This document shows, in pieces, positions 1 through 7,959 of a DNA stretch of 20,281 nt. Every line of letters starts with the position of its first letter. Position 1 is the stretch's first letter. A program made the translations under genes and the position numbers. The notes beneath the pieces were generated by a model, which saw only the letters and a program-made list of their open reading frames with translations, ran no database searches and had not been told where the DNA came from. Source of the DNA: a virus. Location of the stretch: positions 1 through 20,281 of the IMG/VR virus record IMGVR_UViG_3300029798_000189; one strand, written 5' to 3'.

Positions 1-93
1 GCTGAGACGGAGCCCGCGAAAACAACCAAACCTTCCGTAGGAGCTCCTATCTCTGCTGCAGCAACATCAACTGCATTGCCTTTCAAAAAATAA
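1..93 (+). CDS. C-terminal end of an unidentified phage protein (5' truncated)
   Basis: An open frame runs in from the left edge and stops with TAA at 91-93. The visible 30 residues are rich in Ala, Pro, Thr and Ser, with a PSVGAP segment, and end in PFKK. They look like a flexible C-terminal tail rather than a folded domain. The next gene starts 27 nt downstream on the same strand behind a strong ribosome binding site, so the two are probably in one operon. In related phages, genes placed before a DUF669-type protein are often recombination or ATPase genes, but nothing here proves that. Confidence 0.6.
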   Translation, partial: AETEPAKTTKPSVGAPISAAATSTALPFKK

Positions 94-120
94 AAAATAA
101 ATTTAAGGGGGAAAATTACA

Positions 121-579
121 ATGGCAAACATCTCTATCGACATGACTGGTGTAAAAACTAATTCTTTCGAGGCCATTCCCAAGGGTAAGTACGATGTCGC
201 GATTTTCAACGTCGAGTACAAAGAAGGCAAAGCGGCTCCGTATCTGGCAATAACGTACAAAGTTCAGGAAGGTCCGTTCGCTGGCCGTCAAGTGTTCGAC
301 AACGTTTCTTTCAGTCCGAAAGCACTGTTCAAGCTCAAAGGTCTTCTCGCAGTCGTAATGCCGGAAGTTGATACCAACGGAAAACTGTCCTTCGATCCCG
401 ATGACCTGGTCGGCAAACAGTGTGCCATCGTCGTAACACACGAAGAATACAACGGTGAGCCACAGGCAAGAGTCACCAAAGTACTCGCAAGCGCTGCTGT
501 TGTCGATCCTTTCGGAGCAGCAACACAGGCAATGGGAAACAAAAATCTTATCGAGAGTGATTTGCCCTTCTTGAAATAG
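121..579 (+). CDS. DUF669/SSB-like single-strand DNA-binding protein (putative)
   Basis: This 152-residue protein is preceded by AAGGGGGAA, a good ribosome binding site about 7 nt before ATG 121. The middle (about residues 20-115) alternates beta-strand-like segments such as KYDVAIF, YLAITYKV and KQCAIVVTHEEYNGE. That pattern fits an OB-fold-type DNA-binding domain like those in phage DUF669 or gp2.5-type proteins. The last residues read ESDLPFLK, which resembles the acidic tip ending in PF that bacterial SSB proteins use to recruit replication partners. It sits directly before the primase-helicase region, consistent with a replication role. The family assignment is from recognition of the pattern, not a search. 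Confidence 0.6.
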   Translation: MANISIDMTGVKTNSFEAIPKGKYDVAIFNVEYKEGKAAPYLAITYKVQEGPFAGRQVFDNVSFSPKALFKLKGLLAVVMPEVDTNGKLSFDPDDLVGKQCAIVVTHEEYNGEPQARVTKVLASAAVVDPFGAATQAMGNKNLIESDLPFLK

Positions 580-595
580 TCTATCGGATATGTAG

Positions 596-625
596 AGTAC
601 CCTGAATGTAAAAGTTCAGGGTACT
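596..625 (+). terminator. Intergenic hairpin, probable transcription terminator or attenuator
   Basis: AGTACCCTGAA (596-606) and TTCAGGGTACT (615-625) form a perfect 11-bp stem with an 8-nt loop. The bases that follow are T-leaning (atactttgctttg) but not a clean U-tract, so termination may be partial. It lies in the only sizeable gap between the SSB-like gene and the next gene. Confidence 0.6.
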
Positions 626-653
626 ATACTTTGCTTTGAAAGGAGAACGCTAG

Positions 654-965
654 ATGGCTATGGAGCATCTAAATCTTACCGTTGAAGTGGCATTGCTTAA
701 GAAAGTAAAAGCGCACGCTGCCGAAAATAATCAATCAGTCGCTACTTCTGTACGTCAAGCCCTTCGACTTTTCTTAGGAATGAAAGATCCTTATGGAGCA
801 CCTAAAACGTGTTTAATCTGTAAAAGTGACGACTTGCAAATTCAACCGCTCAATAAAGAAGAAAAGTACGGCGTATGGGCTTGTAACAAGTGTTTCAGTT
901 CAGGCAGATATTTTATGGGTAAAGAAGCCGTTGCGTTGATGAACATGCTACAAGACCCTAGTTAG
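654..965 (+). CDS. Ribbon-helix-helix plus zinc-ribbon small protein
   Basis: 103 residues. AGGAG at 641-645 lies 8 nt before ATG 654, which favours that start over the ATG at 660. The N-terminal half (about residues 5-43, LNLTVEVALLKKVKAHA onward) has the strand-helix-helix pattern of Arc/CopG-type DNA-binding proteins. The C-terminal half carries two Cys pairs, CLIC and CNKC, about 23 residues apart, which would form a zinc ribbon. The combination suggests a phage transcription regulator or a DNA-binding accessory factor. It lies between a hairpin and the primase gene, so it may control this replication operon; that role is inference. Confidence 0.6.
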   Translation: MAMEHLNLTVEVALLKKVKAHAAENNQSVATSVRQALRLFLGMKDPYGAPKTCLICKSDDLQIQPLNKEEKYGVWACNKCFSSGRYFMGKEAVALMNMLQDPS

Positions 966-975
966 GGGTGATGCA

Positions 976-3822
976 ATGTCAAACTATATACAATTTTACG
1001 CCAATTATTTTACATCGGTCGAGAACGTAAGTACCAACGGCGAACTATCAGTAAACTGTCCTTTTCATGATGATGCAAGTCCTAGTATGTCAATAAATAT
1101 GAACACCGGGTTATGGCGATGTTTCGGCGCCTGTGATGAAGGCGGCGATGCTTATGGTTTCTATCAAAAACATCATGAAGTATCTTACAAAGAGGCAAAG
1201 AAAGCCGTCGATGCAATTGTTGCAGGTAAAAATAGTGAGATGGCTATTACTCCTATTGGAAAAGAAGTCATTGCAAAGTGGCAACATAACTTAATCAGTT
1301 CACCCATGATTCTCGAGTACCTTTATAACGACAGGGGATTCACGTTAGAAACAATACAAAAATTCCAGATAGGCTGGGATGGGTCACGATTTACAATTCC
1401 GATATTTGATTCTCGTGGTCTTTGTATGAATGTACGAAAATATAAACCACATGCATCAGGCAAAGACAAGATGATCAATTACAAAACTGGTTACGGTAAA
1501 GCAAGGTTATATCCGATCGAGCATCTGAAACATGATGCAATAGTACTCACAGAAGGCGAATGGGATTGTATGTTAGCCTGTCAAATAGGATTAGTTGCCA
1601 TGACTACTACAGGCGGCGCAGGTACTTGGTTACATGATTGGTCTATTCTTTTTAAAGACAAAACAATTTATATTTGTTACGACCTCGATGCAGCTGGAAG
1701 ACATGGTGCGGGAGAAGTAGCCAAGCAACTGCAACCATTTGCGAAAGCAATTTTCATGGTTGACTTACCAGTACAAGGTACCAAGAACGACAAAGATATC
1801 ACAGATTGTATCGTTACAGGTGGTTACTCCGCAGAGAATTTCAAAGACTTAATTGTTAAAGCCAGACCTTATATCGTACCAAGCAAAACAAACAAAATCA
1901 ATAGTATTAATCCAAATGCTGATTTAGAAAACGATGATGAAGTTATTGAGATTTCGTTGACAGAAGCTAGATTAGCTAAATATCTCAAACAAAAGATTCA
2001 AATGAATGTGCTCGTAGTAGGTAAGAATTTATCACCGTATCTGATTCCAAGAAAACTAAAGTATACTTGTCAGAATATGTCTCCAGAAAACGCTAGCTGT
2101 ACTTTATGTACGGTAAGTTCAAACGGAGGCGAAACAATACTTGATTTACCACCGCATCCGGCATTACTGAACCTAATTGAATGTACTGAAGCACAACAAA
2201 ATGATAGGTTAAAGAGCTGGGTAGGTATTCCAAGTAAGTGTAACAATGCTACCAAGGAAATAATTACCCCGCAAAACGTCGAAGAAGTATTACTTGCCCC
2301 TGAGATAAGCTATGAGGCATCTAGAACTACAGACCAATACACTTTGCAGACAGCTTATTTTCTTGCAGGAGAGCATAATACTATCAAAAGTAATCAGACC
2401 TATTTGGTAGAAGGCGTTAGTACTCCTGATCCATGGGTTCAGCAAACTACGTTCTTATTACATTCCGCGTTGACAAAACAAGACTCTATTTCAGGGTTTA
2501 CCATTACAGACGATATTCGCGAAGGATTAAAAATCTTTCAGCCTCTGGAAGGCCAGACTATAAAAGAAAAATTCGAAGACATCTACGATCAGTTTTCAAG
2601 CAATATAACAAATATCTACGGACGTAATGATCTTCTAACCGCTATTGACCTAGTATATCATTCCATCCTATCTTTCAAATTCCAGGATATTACAATCAAT
2701 CGGGGATGGCTAGAGCTGTTAGTCATTGGCGATACCAGAACAGGGAAATCAGAGACGGCAGAACGCATGATGCAATTTTACAGGCTCGGCGAACTCGTCT
2801 TCGGAGAGAATACTTCTTTTGCAGGTCTCGTTGGTGGAATGCAGCAGACACATAGTCGCTGGTTTATCACATGGGGCAAAATTCCGCTAAACGACAGGAG
2901 GCTTGTGGTAATTGATGAAGCGTCAGGACTTAGTGAAGCTGACATCGCGAGGATGTCGGGTATTCGTTCTTCGGGAATTGCAGAGATTACAAAAATCCAA
3001 ACAGAAAAATCCTTCGCTAGAACTCGACTTATCTGGCTGTCCAATCCTCGCGCAGGTAGAGCTCTTAGATCTTATTCTTACGGTGCTGAAGCGATATCAG
3101 AACTCATCGGAAAATCAGAAGACATTGCGCGTTTTGACTTCGCTATCAGTTGTGCGTCTGAGGAAATACCTACCGAGCTTATTAATCAACTTTCAACTAC
3201 AAGAAGAAAATCTACACTTACATACACCGGCGATTTATGTAAAACTCTTATACTATGGGCCTGGTCAAGAAAAACCTGCGATATCATCTTCGATGATGGA
3301 GCAGAAGGAGAAATTCTCAAGTACGCAATACAAATGGGTAAGCAGTATTCCACAAGAATTCCTCTTGTCGAGTCGGCTAACCAGCGAATAAAATTAGCTC
3401 GTATGGCAGTAGCTATCGCTGCAAGATTGTACTCAACTGATGAATCAGGACAGAAAGTAATAGTCAAAGAGGATCATGTACATTTTGCACGTCAATATCT
3501 TGAAGAGATATATTCTAAGCCGTCATTAGACTATTCAGGGTATTCGAGACAGGAGAAAGAATCTGAAGAAGCATCGCAGCAAGCCACTGCAGACGTCAAA
3601 ACGTTCTGTCAGTCCTTTCCAGATGTAGCCGATATTTTCATGAGACAGAGTTACATCAAAACACAAGACCTCGAAGAGCAGTTAGCCATTGAAAAGAATA
3701 CTGCTAAGGAACACATTCATCTATTATCTCGTTCGCGTATGATAGAGCGTACGCAGTACGGGTATAGAAAATCGCCAGGATTCATAGCACTATTAAGAAG
3801 TAGAGGAGAAGTGGTAAAATGA
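976..3822 (+). CDS. DNA primase (CHC2-Toprim) fused to MCM-like AAA+ helicase
   Basis: 948 residues, starting at ATG 976 after GGGGTG. The N-terminus has a zinc-binding primase motif with C28, H31, C49 and C53 (CPFH ... CFGAC, then GGD). A Toprim-like segment follows, with LTEGEWD and CYDLDAAG near residues 190-240. A middle region contains a second Cys cluster (YTCQ ... SCTLC). The AAA+ domain has Walker A GDTRTGKS (585-592), Walker B VVIDEA (D647, E648), and ARFDFA with R719 as a candidate arginine finger. The order and wording of the AAA+ motifs (RSSGIAEITKI, then LIWLSNP, then ARFDF) look most like MCM helicases. The last 80 or so residues look like a winged helix. The protein would both prime and unwind at the phage fork. 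The stop overlaps queC by 4 nt. Confidence 0.85.
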   Translation: MSNYIQFYANYFTSVENVSTNGELSVNCPFHDDASPSMSINMNTGLWRCFGACDEGGDAYGFYQKHHEVSYKEAKKAVDAIVAGKNSEMAITPIGKEVIAKWQHNLISSPMILEYLYNDRGFTLETIQKFQIGWDGSRFTIPIFDSRGLCMNVRKYKPHASGKDKMINYKTGYGKARLYPIEHLKHDAIVLTEGEWDCMLACQIGLVAMTTTGGAGTWLHDWSILFKDKTIYICYDLDAAGRHGAGEVAKQLQPFAKAIFMVDLPVQGTKNDKDITDCIVTGGYSAENFKDLIVKARPYIVPSKTNKINSINPNADLENDDEVIEISLTEARLAKYLKQKIQMNVLVVGKNLSPYLIPRKLKYTCQNMSPENASCTLCTVSSNGGETILDLPPHPALLNLIECTEAQQNDRLKSWVGIPSKCNNATKEIITPQNVEEVLLAPEISYEASRTTDQYTLQTAYFLAGEHNTIKSNQTYLVEGVSTPDPWVQQTTFLLHSALTKQDSISGFTITDDIREGLKIFQPLEGQTIKEKFEDIYDQFSSNITNIYGRNDLLTAIDLVYHSILSFKFQDITINRGWLELLVIGDTRTGKSETAERMMQFYRLGELVFGENTSFAGLVGGMQQTHSRWFITWGKIPLNDRRLVVIDEASGLSEADIARMSGIRSSGIAEITKIQTEKSFARTRLIWLSNPRAGRALRSYSYGAEAISELIGKSEDIARFDFAISCASEEIPTELINQLSTTRRKSTLTYTGDLCKTLILWAWSRKTCDIIFDDGAEGEILKYAIQMGKQYSTRIPLVESANQRIKLARMAVAIAARLYSTDESGQKVIVKEDHVHFARQYLEEIYSKPSLDYSGYSRQEKESEEASQQATADVKTFCQSFPDVADIFMRQSYIKTQDLEEQLAIEKNTAKEHIHLLSRSRMIERTQYGYRKSPGFIALLRSRGEVVK

Positions 3823-4520
3823 AGAAAGCGGTAGTATTACTCAGTGGAGGATTAGATTCAACTACGTGCGCAGCTATGTTGGTCAGGCAGCTGGGCGCGG
3901 ACAATGTCATCGCTTTGTCACTCGGTTATGGACAGAAGCATCTTGTCGAACTGGAACAGGCAAAACTGATTGCCAAGGAACTTGGAATTTCGCACATCAT
4001 TAAAGAACTTCCGCCAATCTTCTCAGGCGCAGGCTCGACTTTGATTGACGCCGATTGCCCGAATCCTGAAACTACTTATGAGGAACTCGCCAAGAGTATA
4101 GGTGTATCACCTACATACGTACCCTTTCGGAACGGTAATCTTCTCTCCGCTGCAACTGCACTTGCACTCGTCGAGGGAGCAGACACGGTTTGTTACGGAG
4201 CTCATAGTGAAGATGCTCGCTCGTGGAGTTACCCGGACTGTTCTGCAGAATTTATCGGAGCAATGGCATGCGCTATTTACATCGGAACATACCATAAAGT
4301 GCGACTTTACACACCTTTGGTCAATGATACCAAATATGACGTTGTCGTCCGAGGACTCGAAGCGTATGCTCCCTTTGAGCTTACACATAGCTGCTATAAC
4401 GGAGCTAGGCCGGCGTGTGGAGTATGTTCTACCTGCATTAGCAGAATTGCTGCTTTTAAGCAACTTGGAGTACGAGACCCGATTGACTACGCAATAGTAA
4501 TTGATTGGAGGTGTTTATAA
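3819..4520 (+). CDS. queC: 7-cyano-7-deazaguanine (preQ0) synthase QueC
   Basis: 233 residues, the usual QueC length. The enzyme converts 7-carboxy-7-deazaguanine to preQ0 using ATP and ammonia in the cytoplasm. The PP-loop SGGLDS at residues 9-14 binds ATP. C192, C200, C203 and C206 (SCYNG ... ACGVCSTC) are the expected zinc site near the C-terminus. RNGNLLS and YGAHSEDA are typical QueC segments. It overlaps the primase stop by ATGA and is followed directly by queD and queE. There is no fused amidotransferase domain, so it looks like the normal preQ0-forming enzyme rather than a Gat-QueC. Confidence 0.97.
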   Translation: MKKAVVLLSGGLDSTTCAAMLVRQLGADNVIALSLGYGQKHLVELEQAKLIAKELGISHIIKELPPIFSGAGSTLIDADCPNPETTYEELAKSIGVSPTYVPFRNGNLLSAATALALVEGADTVCYGAHSEDARSWSYPDCSAEFIGAMACAIYIGTYHKVRLYTPLVNDTKYDVVVRGLEAYAPFELTHSCYNGARPACGVCSTCISRIAAFKQLGVRDPIDYAIVIDWRCL

Positions 4521-4958
4521 ATGCTAACTGTAACAAAAAAGTTTGAATTCGAAGCCTGTCATCAGTTGAACAACTACAACGGTGCTTGTTCTCGTATGCA
4601 CGGACATACTTACAAGTTGGAAGTTACTTTGGCTGGTATTCCTAACAACAACGGAATGATCATCGATTTTCATAACATCAAGAACGTAGTGCAAAAGTTT
4701 ATTCTGGATCGGCTGGATCATTACAATCTCAACGAAACATGCGACGAGCATCATGAACCTTTGTTCAGCCAACCTACAGCCGAGCATATGGTTCTCTGGA
4801 TTGTCAACACACTAACTCCGGTATTCCTCGAGTACAATTGCATTCTTGATCATGTACGGCTATATGAAACATCAAATAGTCACGCTGATTGGAGCCGTGA
4901 TTGTCCGGAGATAGGTAATAATCAGAAAGCACTGGATGATGAGGATTTAGTACTATGA
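4521..4958 (+). CDS. queD: 6-carboxytetrahydropterin synthase QueD
   Basis: 145 residues. It converts dihydroneopterin triphosphate, the FolE product, into 6-carboxy-tetrahydropterin, the second step toward preQ0. Zinc ligands are visible as H14, H27 and H29 (ACHQL ... MHGH), with C23 in the catalytic position. LDHYNLNE and PTAEHM are standard QueD motifs in the C-terminal half. ATG 4521 immediately follows the queC stop, with GGAGG inside the end of queC. Its own end overlaps queE by 4 nt, so the three are translated as a coupled unit. Confidence 0.97.
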   Translation: MLTVTKKFEFEACHQLNNYNGACSRMHGHTYKLEVTLAGIPNNNGMIIDFHNIKNVVQKFILDRLDHYNLNETCDEHHEPLFSQPTAEHMVLWIVNTLTPVFLEYNCILDHVRLYETSNSHADWSRDCPEIGNNQKALDDEDLVL

Positions 4959-5563
4959 ATGAAGTAATAACGTTTCCAGTAAATGAAATCTTCACGTCTA
5001 TCCAGGGTGAAGGATGTCATATGGGAATAGTAAGTACTTTTGTTCGCTTTGCTGGATGTAATCTTGCATGTGATTTCTGCGATTCAAAAGAGACATGGAC
5101 AGAAGAACAAGCAACTCAAATGACAATTGAAGAAATTGTTTTGCAAAGTACTGCGTCTCGGATCATAATTACTGGAGGTGAGCCTACAATTCATCCCTTG
5201 AAAGAGTTGATACGTGCCATTCATGTACAGCCGTGGATAGGACGTAAAGAGGCACGTAAAGTAGCAATTGAAACCAATGGCACCAGAATGATCGATCCTC
5301 ATTGGGCAATTGATTGGGTTACGTGCTCTCCTAAAGCCCCCAATTACGACGTATATTGTAATTGTCATGAACTGAAATATGTAGTAACAGAAGATTTCAA
5401 CCCTAACGTAATCGCTTGGAAAGCAGTATCTAAAGGACGTATTTGGTTACAACCCGAAAGTCATAAGCAGGAATCTATAGAAAAGGCTATTCGTTTAGTA
5501 ATGCAATATCCTGAATACTTACGAATGGGTGTACAACTACATAAAGTGCTAGGCGTACGATAG
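4955..5563 (+). CDS. queE: 7-carboxy-7-deazaguanine synthase QueE (radical SAM)
   Basis: 202 residues. This radical SAM enzyme contracts the QueD product to 7-carboxy-7-deazaguanine, the QueC substrate. The iron-sulfur cluster motif is CNLACDFC, with C35, C39 and C42 in CX3CX2C spacing. EIFTSIQGEG before it and ITGGEP after it are typical of the family. The length is in the range of short QueE proteins. It starts within the end of queD (ATGA overlap). With folE at 6005, this completes a pathway from GTP to preQ0. Confidence 0.96.
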   Translation: MNEVITFPVNEIFTSIQGEGCHMGIVSTFVRFAGCNLACDFCDSKETWTEEQATQMTIEEIVLQSTASRIIITGGEPTIHPLKELIRAIHVQPWIGRKEARKVAIETNGTRMIDPHWAIDWVTCSPKAPNYDVYCNCHELKYVVTEDFNPNVIAWKAVSKGRIWLQPESHKQESIEKAIRLVMQYPEYLRMGVQLHKVLGVR

Positions 5564-5576
5564 TATAGATTGGGAT

Positions 5577-5765
5577 ATGATACGTACAAAACAGCACTTA
5601 ATTGATCAGCAAACGTATATTGAGGAGCTACGAACCAAATTACGTATATCTGACGAAGCGTTAGCTGTAACTAAACAAGAACGTGATAAGGCAATGCAAG
5701 AACTTGCTAAGCTTCGAGGTAAACAAATGTTATCTGGTGGAAGAGAAAAACTGATAAAGAATTAA
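5577..5765 (+). CDS. Small predicted coiled-coil protein, unknown function
   Basis: 62 residues, very rich in Lys, Arg, Glu and Gln. A continuous helical stretch (LIDQQTYIEELRTKLRISDE and onward) is likely coiled coil. ATG 5577 has only a weak ribosome binding site (TTGGGATA), so translation may depend on queE, which ends 13 nt upstream. It is not recognisable as a known family. It lies between queE and a small membrane protein. Confidence 0.5.
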   Translation: MIRTKQHLIDQQTYIEELRTKLRISDEALAVTKQERDKAMQELAKLRGKQMLSGGREKLIKN

Positions 5766-5778
5766 AGGGGGTTAGATA

Positions 5779-6012
5779 ATGTCATATTGGGCTGCAGGAA
5801 TTATTACCTTACTTGCATTTGCTAGTGGTTATATGCTGGCCATTTATACATTATCCAAACGTATTTCTTTTGATCGATACGTTATACTGGAGCGGTTATA
5901 TCTGGCATTAATACAATATCATCGCGCCAGTACTTTCGAAGAAGTTGAAATCCACGGTGAAATAATACAAAAAGTATTAAAAGTACTACAGGGAGGCAAA
6001 GTTAATGAGTGA
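5779..6012 (+). CDS. Small single-pass membrane protein, unknown function
   Basis: 77 residues with AAAGGGGG at about 5762-5770 upstream of ATG 5779. Residues about 4-25 (WAAGIITLLAFASGYMLAIY) form one clear transmembrane helix. The rest is a charged, probably cytoplasmic, helical tail. The stop overlaps the folE start by 8 nt. No family is recognised. The strong ribosome binding site and overlap support it as a real gene. Confidence 0.6.
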   Translation: MSYWAAGIITLLAFASGYMLAIYTLSKRISFDRYVILERLYLALIQYHRASTFEEVEIHGEIIQKVLKVLQGGKVNE

Positions 6013-6574
6013 CGTAATATACGAACGAAGAAAAAAAGCAGTAACAGATCTACTAGATACTATCATAGAAGAAGATATTAATCGTGAAGGCCTTATAGAG
6101 ACGCCGCACCGAGTAGCCAAGATGTATGATGAAATCTTCGGTGGTTACTTGATGGATCCGGCACTAATCTTATCAAAGGTATTCAAAGATGAAGCACATA
6201 GTGAAATGGTCATTGTTAAAGATATTGAATTCACGACTATGTGCGAACATCATATGGTGCCAGTACACGGTGTTGCACATATCGGCTATATTCCAAAGGG
6301 TACTTTGGTTGGAATTAGTAAGTTTGCCAGGCTTGTCGAGTGTTTTGCCAAGAGGCTACAAGTGCAAGAGCGTATGACTAGTCAAATAGCAGACGCAATT
6401 GATCGATACCTACAGCCTATGGGTGTAGCAGTAGTTATTAATGCTAAACATTATTGTATGATTCAGCGAGGAATAAAGAAACCAGGTTCCAGTACTACTA
6501 CGTCAGCTATGAGAGGCGTATTCCTCGATAATGCCAACTCGGCCAGAAGTGAGTTTCTTGGTTTAATCAAATAA
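6005..6574 (+). CDS. folE: GTP cyclohydrolase I (FolE)
   Basis: 189 residues, the normal FolE length. It converts GTP to dihydroneopterin triphosphate, the first step of preQ0 (and folate) synthesis. Zinc ligands are visible as C80 and H83 in MCEHH and C151 in KHYCM. ETPHRVAKMY, GISKFARLV, QVQERMT and the STTTSAMRG segment are family hallmarks. ATG 6005 lies after GGGAGGC and overlaps the preceding gene by 8 nt. It closes the deazaguanine operon, since a new promoter begins just downstream. Confidence 0.97.
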   Translation: MSDVIYERRKKAVTDLLDTIIEEDINREGLIETPHRVAKMYDEIFGGYLMDPALILSKVFKDEAHSEMVIVKDIEFTTMCEHHMVPVHGVAHIGYIPKGTLVGISKFARLVECFAKRLQVQERMTSQIADAIDRYLQPMGVAVVINAKHYCMIQRGIKKPGSSTTTSAMRGVFLDNANSARSEFLGLIK

Positions 6575-6582
6575 CGTGTACC

Positions 6583-6611
6583 TTGAATTAATTACAATTC
6601 TGTGATATAAT
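6583..6611 (+). promoter_or_regulatory. Sigma-70-type promoter with extended -10
   Basis: TTGAAT (6583-6588) and TATAAT (6606-6611) are separated by 17 nt. TG at 6603-6604 makes an extended -10. It lies in the 68-nt gap between folE and the next gene, whose AGGAGG is at 6631-6636. It would drive the second + strand operon (6643 onward). Confidence 0.8.
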
Positions 6612-6642
6612 AAAAGAAAAGCGATTTTTGAGGAGGTACTGC

Positions 6643-7155
6643 ATGAGTAACATGAAGGAAGAAGACAAAAGGCGTACTCTGTACGAATTCGAATGGCAAC
6701 TACTCCGAGTATCGTTACACTTTACTGATGAAGCAGCCGTTCAAAAATCGCTTACTTCTTTAGACATGTACTTAACACGTCATAACCACCGTCCGCGAGC
6801 TCTTTATAAGGTAATCAATCTTATGGCTGCTACAGCTATGGGATTACATTCTCTAAGCAGTGCCAACAAATCTCCGGAGCTGCTTAAGATGATACAGGAT
6901 TACCGTATAAAGGCTCGTGTTCTTTATGGCAAACACGAACGCAGAAATGATGCGGAAGAGTGGATGATTAACAATGATGACCGTATTTTGGAGTTGCGTA
7001 ATTATTCTTTGGCGGACATTGGTAAAGTACAAAAAAGCCTAATTCAACGATGGAAAATACATGTCAGAAGAACCTCATCTAGCAAAGAGAATACTCGTCC
7101 TGAACTGGGTGAGTACTTAACTCTATTAGCGCGGGAGGTAGACAGTCGTCGATGA
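6643..7155 (+). CDS. Hypothetical phage protein, first gene of second operon
   Basis: 170 residues from ATG 6643, chosen because AGGAGG (6631-6636) sits 6 nt upstream. The longer frame from TTG 6628 would run through that site. The protein is mostly helical and charged. A central hydrophobic segment (VINLMAATAMGLHSL) is too polar around it to be a clear membrane helix. The basic stretch IQRWKIHVRR near the C-terminus could contact nucleic acid. No family is recognised. Its position directly behind a strong promoter suggests an early, abundant product. It overlaps the next gene by 4 nt. Confidence 0.65.
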   Translation: MSNMKEEDKRRTLYEFEWQLLRVSLHFTDEAAVQKSLTSLDMYLTRHNHRPRALYKVINLMAATAMGLHSLSSANKSPELLKMIQDYRIKARVLYGKHERRNDAEEWMINNDDRILELRNYSLADIGKVQKSLIQRWKIHVRRTSSSKENTRPELGEYLTLLAREVDSRR

Positions 7156-7589
7156 AGTTTGTATACTGTCAATGCTGTGGAGACGTACGTAAGTTAAAAT
7201 TACAGAAAGTTACGTTATGTAACTGCAAGGCTGTTGGAGGATTTTATCTTGACGACTTACATGCGGTAATTTCACAAGAAGCTATTCCAATGGGATGGGA
7301 TAATCGTTCATTCGCCGCCGCATTGAAAGGACGTCCTATTAAGGGGGATGGCTATGTCTTTACCTCGTTTACAATTCCTGAAGAATGTTCCACCGTTGTG
7401 CGTTTGGATCGTACTGGTGAGCCTGTTCTGCATAATGGGCATAGCAATAAGCGTCATATCCTTGTGGATTTATTGCTTAGTTCACTTTCACTTACTTATA
7501 AACTCCATAGAGTTACCAAAGAATATATCCGTCAAGTCGGAAATAATCCAAAGCATCTCGGATCCGACGTCAAAACAGGTACAGATTAG
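7152..7589 (+). CDS. Small Cys-rich zinc-binding phage protein
   Basis: 145 residues from ATG 7152, overlapping the previous stop. The N-terminus has CQCC and CNC separated by 14 residues (C6, C8, C9, C23, C25), a likely zinc knuckle. The following segments DDLHAVISQEAIPMGWDN and GDGYVFTSFTIPEEC look like a conserved small phage protein of unknown role. The last 60 or so residues are less protein-like and lie over the start of the next gene in another frame. The true functional part may therefore be only the first 85-90 residues, with the end shaped by the overlap. Confidence 0.6.
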   Translation: MKFVYCQCCGDVRKLKLQKVTLCNCKAVGGFYLDDLHAVISQEAIPMGWDNRSFAAALKGRPIKGDGYVFTSFTIPEECSTVVRLDRTGEPVLHNGHSNKRHILVDLLLSSLSLTYKLHRVTKEYIRQVGNNPKHLGSDVKTGTD

Positions 7590-7959
7590 AAATCAAGAAG
7601 AAGTCTCGCGCCATACACCTGGGAGAGAACAGCGACGGACTATGTTGGTATCCGCATATACTTGTCATCCTGACGAATGCGGAAAGCCCTTGTCCTCTCC
7701 TAACTTTTGTCGTACGGCGAGTGGATGGATACTCCTAGATTCTGATGCCTTTAAGTCTGTAGCTGCTGATAATTCAATCTTTAGGTTCGGTACTCGTATT
7801 ACTATCCATCATTCAAAAGGAGATCTTAACGTCATAGTAAGAGATACAGGAGGTGATATTAAGGGTAACAGACTTGATTTATTTGTCGGGCAGCTGAATC
7901 AACGTGCGGCTTATAAATGGGGAGTACAAAAATTGGAGGTTACGATTCATGAATACTGA
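7354..7959 (+). CDS. Membrane-anchored 3D-domain (RlpA/YabE-type) cell-wall protein
   Basis: 201 residues. AAGGGGG at 7341-7347 lies 6 nt before ATG 7354, so I prefer this over ATG 7348. Residues about 15-43 form a strong transmembrane helix (ending SVISLWIYCLV). A polar linker follows, then a C-terminal domain from about residue 97 that begins MLVSAYTC, includes RTASG, and ends with RDTGGDIKGNRLDLF. The Asp-rich 3D motif marks a double-psi beta-barrel domain found in peptidoglycan lytic enzymes. The first 236 nt overlap the preceding gene in a different frame. A role in wall cutting or envelope remodelling is likely. Its place among nucleotide genes rather than in the lysis block is odd. Confidence 0.7.
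   Translation: MSLPRLQFLKNVPPLCVWIVLVSLFCIMGIAISVISLWIYCLVHFHLLINSIELPKNISVKSEIIQSISDPTSKQVQIRNQEEVSRHTPGREQRRTMLVSAYTCHPDECGKPLSSPNFCRTASGWILLDSDAFKSVAADNSIFRFGTRITIHHSKGDLNVIVRDTGGDIKGNRLDLFVGQLNQRAAYKWGVQKLEVTIHEY

Noticed and set aside
2912-3391. Alternative + strand frame of 159 codons inside the helicase
   Set aside because: It overlaps the Walker B to arginine-finger region of a well-supported protein, and its own product looks random.
6628-6642. Earlier TTG start for the 6643 gene
   Set aside because: It would lie in the ribosome binding site AGGAGG that serves ATG 6643.
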